Shown here in pieces: positions 63,755-64,000 of a stretch of 64,000 bases of DNA (the first letter of the stretch is position 1; each line of letters opens with the position of its first letter). The DNA is from Panorpa germanica (lineage: Eukaryota > Arthropoda > Insecta > Mecoptera > Panorpidae). The position numbers were made by a program, and so were the translations under genes. The notes beneath the pieces were generated by a model, which worked only from the letters and a program-made list of their open reading frames with translations, did no database searches and was not told the DNA's origin. The DNA lies in assembly GCA_963678705.1 (NCBI GenBank), contig OY783221.1, positions 1,674,001-1,738,000 on the forward strand. The letters run 5' to 3'.

Positions 63755-63900
63755 AAACACCGATGCGTTGTTGCCATATTTACATAAATAAAATTACACT
63801 AATGTTATAGTATATAATTAACAATAATTCTGATTTTAATTTTAATGAATTATTCTTGCTTACATACTATTGTGTAAAAGAGATGACAATTCATAGAGTT
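63755..63900 (+). repeat. Interspersed repeat, copy b
   Basis: GCGTTGTTGCCATATTTACA, TTCTGATTTTAATTTTAATG and TGTGTAAAAGAGATGACAAT, matching 16650-16835 with about 40 bp less. Confidence 0.65.
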
Positions 63901-64000
63901 ACTTAATTTTTCTTTTAAAAAAGATGCCCATTTATATTCAAGTGCCTTTGATCGTGCATTTACAAATAACATTAAGAAATAAATTCGCAATAAGAACATT

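Larger units (their letters stand above)
60358..64000. other. Start of nAChR intron 3
   Basis: Begins at the GTCAGT donor. Contains family 1 copy I and the repeat at 63.8 kb. No alternative version of the 110-nt exon was found by eye; the remainder is AT-rich with no gene. Confidence 0.5.

Noticed and set aside
1..64000. CRISPR arrays, operons, ribosome binding sites, riboswitches
   Set aside because: The window is clearly animal nuclear DNA; repeats here are dispersed transposons and microsatellites, not regularly spaced arrays.

Overview
The window looks like AT-rich nuclear DNA from an insect, most likely a lepidopteran. The evidence is three split exons of an insect-type nicotinic acetylcholine receptor (nAChR) alpha subunit on the + strand, a short CCTAA (TTAGG-type telomeric) run, and dispersed repeats of kinds common in moths and butterflies. 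The species cannot be named from the sequence. I see no intact gene other than this partial one, and no bacterial, CRISPR or organelle features.

Gene layout: a splice acceptor at 7788-7789 opens an exon holding 18 nt of 5' UTR and the start codon (7808). It encodes a signal peptide and the first 61 residues (7808-7990). After a 34.9 kb intron comes a 45-nt exon (42923-42967, NLKNQIMTTNVWVEQ). After a 17.3 kb intron comes a 110-nt exon (60248-60357) ending in loop A. All three junctions keep the reading frame, and the 45/110-nt sizes match the conserved nAChR exon pattern. The rest of the receptor (Cys-loop, membrane segments) lies beyond 64000, and an upstream 5' UTR exon must lie before 7788. 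Sequence fits the alpha3/alpha4 group best.

The other 99 percent is upstream or intronic DNA built of old and young transposons. Nine copies of one ~690-bp element (family 1: internal 20-bp inverted repeat, a small shared open frame, G/C-run ends) lie at 1-496, 1310-1651, 7053-7677, 8826-9531, 20930-21618, 39505-40184, 44565-45066, 47963-48669 and 61653-62334. Other families are: family 2 (AATGGGCTTGTGTCC ends; 11.5, 26.8, 50.5, 56.2, 59.3 kb), family 3 (CATTCCCACTCACTG ends; 27.9, 30.6, 57.8 kb), family 4 (AAGGTGAAACATTACTTC; 5.1, 18.5, 53.6, 56.8 kb), family 5 (CAGTAAACA ends; 37.9, 43.1, 59.6 kb), and single MITEs with excellent terminal inverted repeats at 17535-17882, 29114-29407 and 41125-41800. 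Decayed protein-coding transposons include several LINE ORF2 C-termini, pieces of a Tc1/mariner-like transposase, and a likely BEL/Pao integrase tail.

The most interesting points are: two families of inverted repeats enclosing the 45-nt exon; a 15-bp match between the first coding exon's acceptor and a site in intron 1; a conserved small frame in family 1; and a perfect 19-bp hairpin at 52501-52541.
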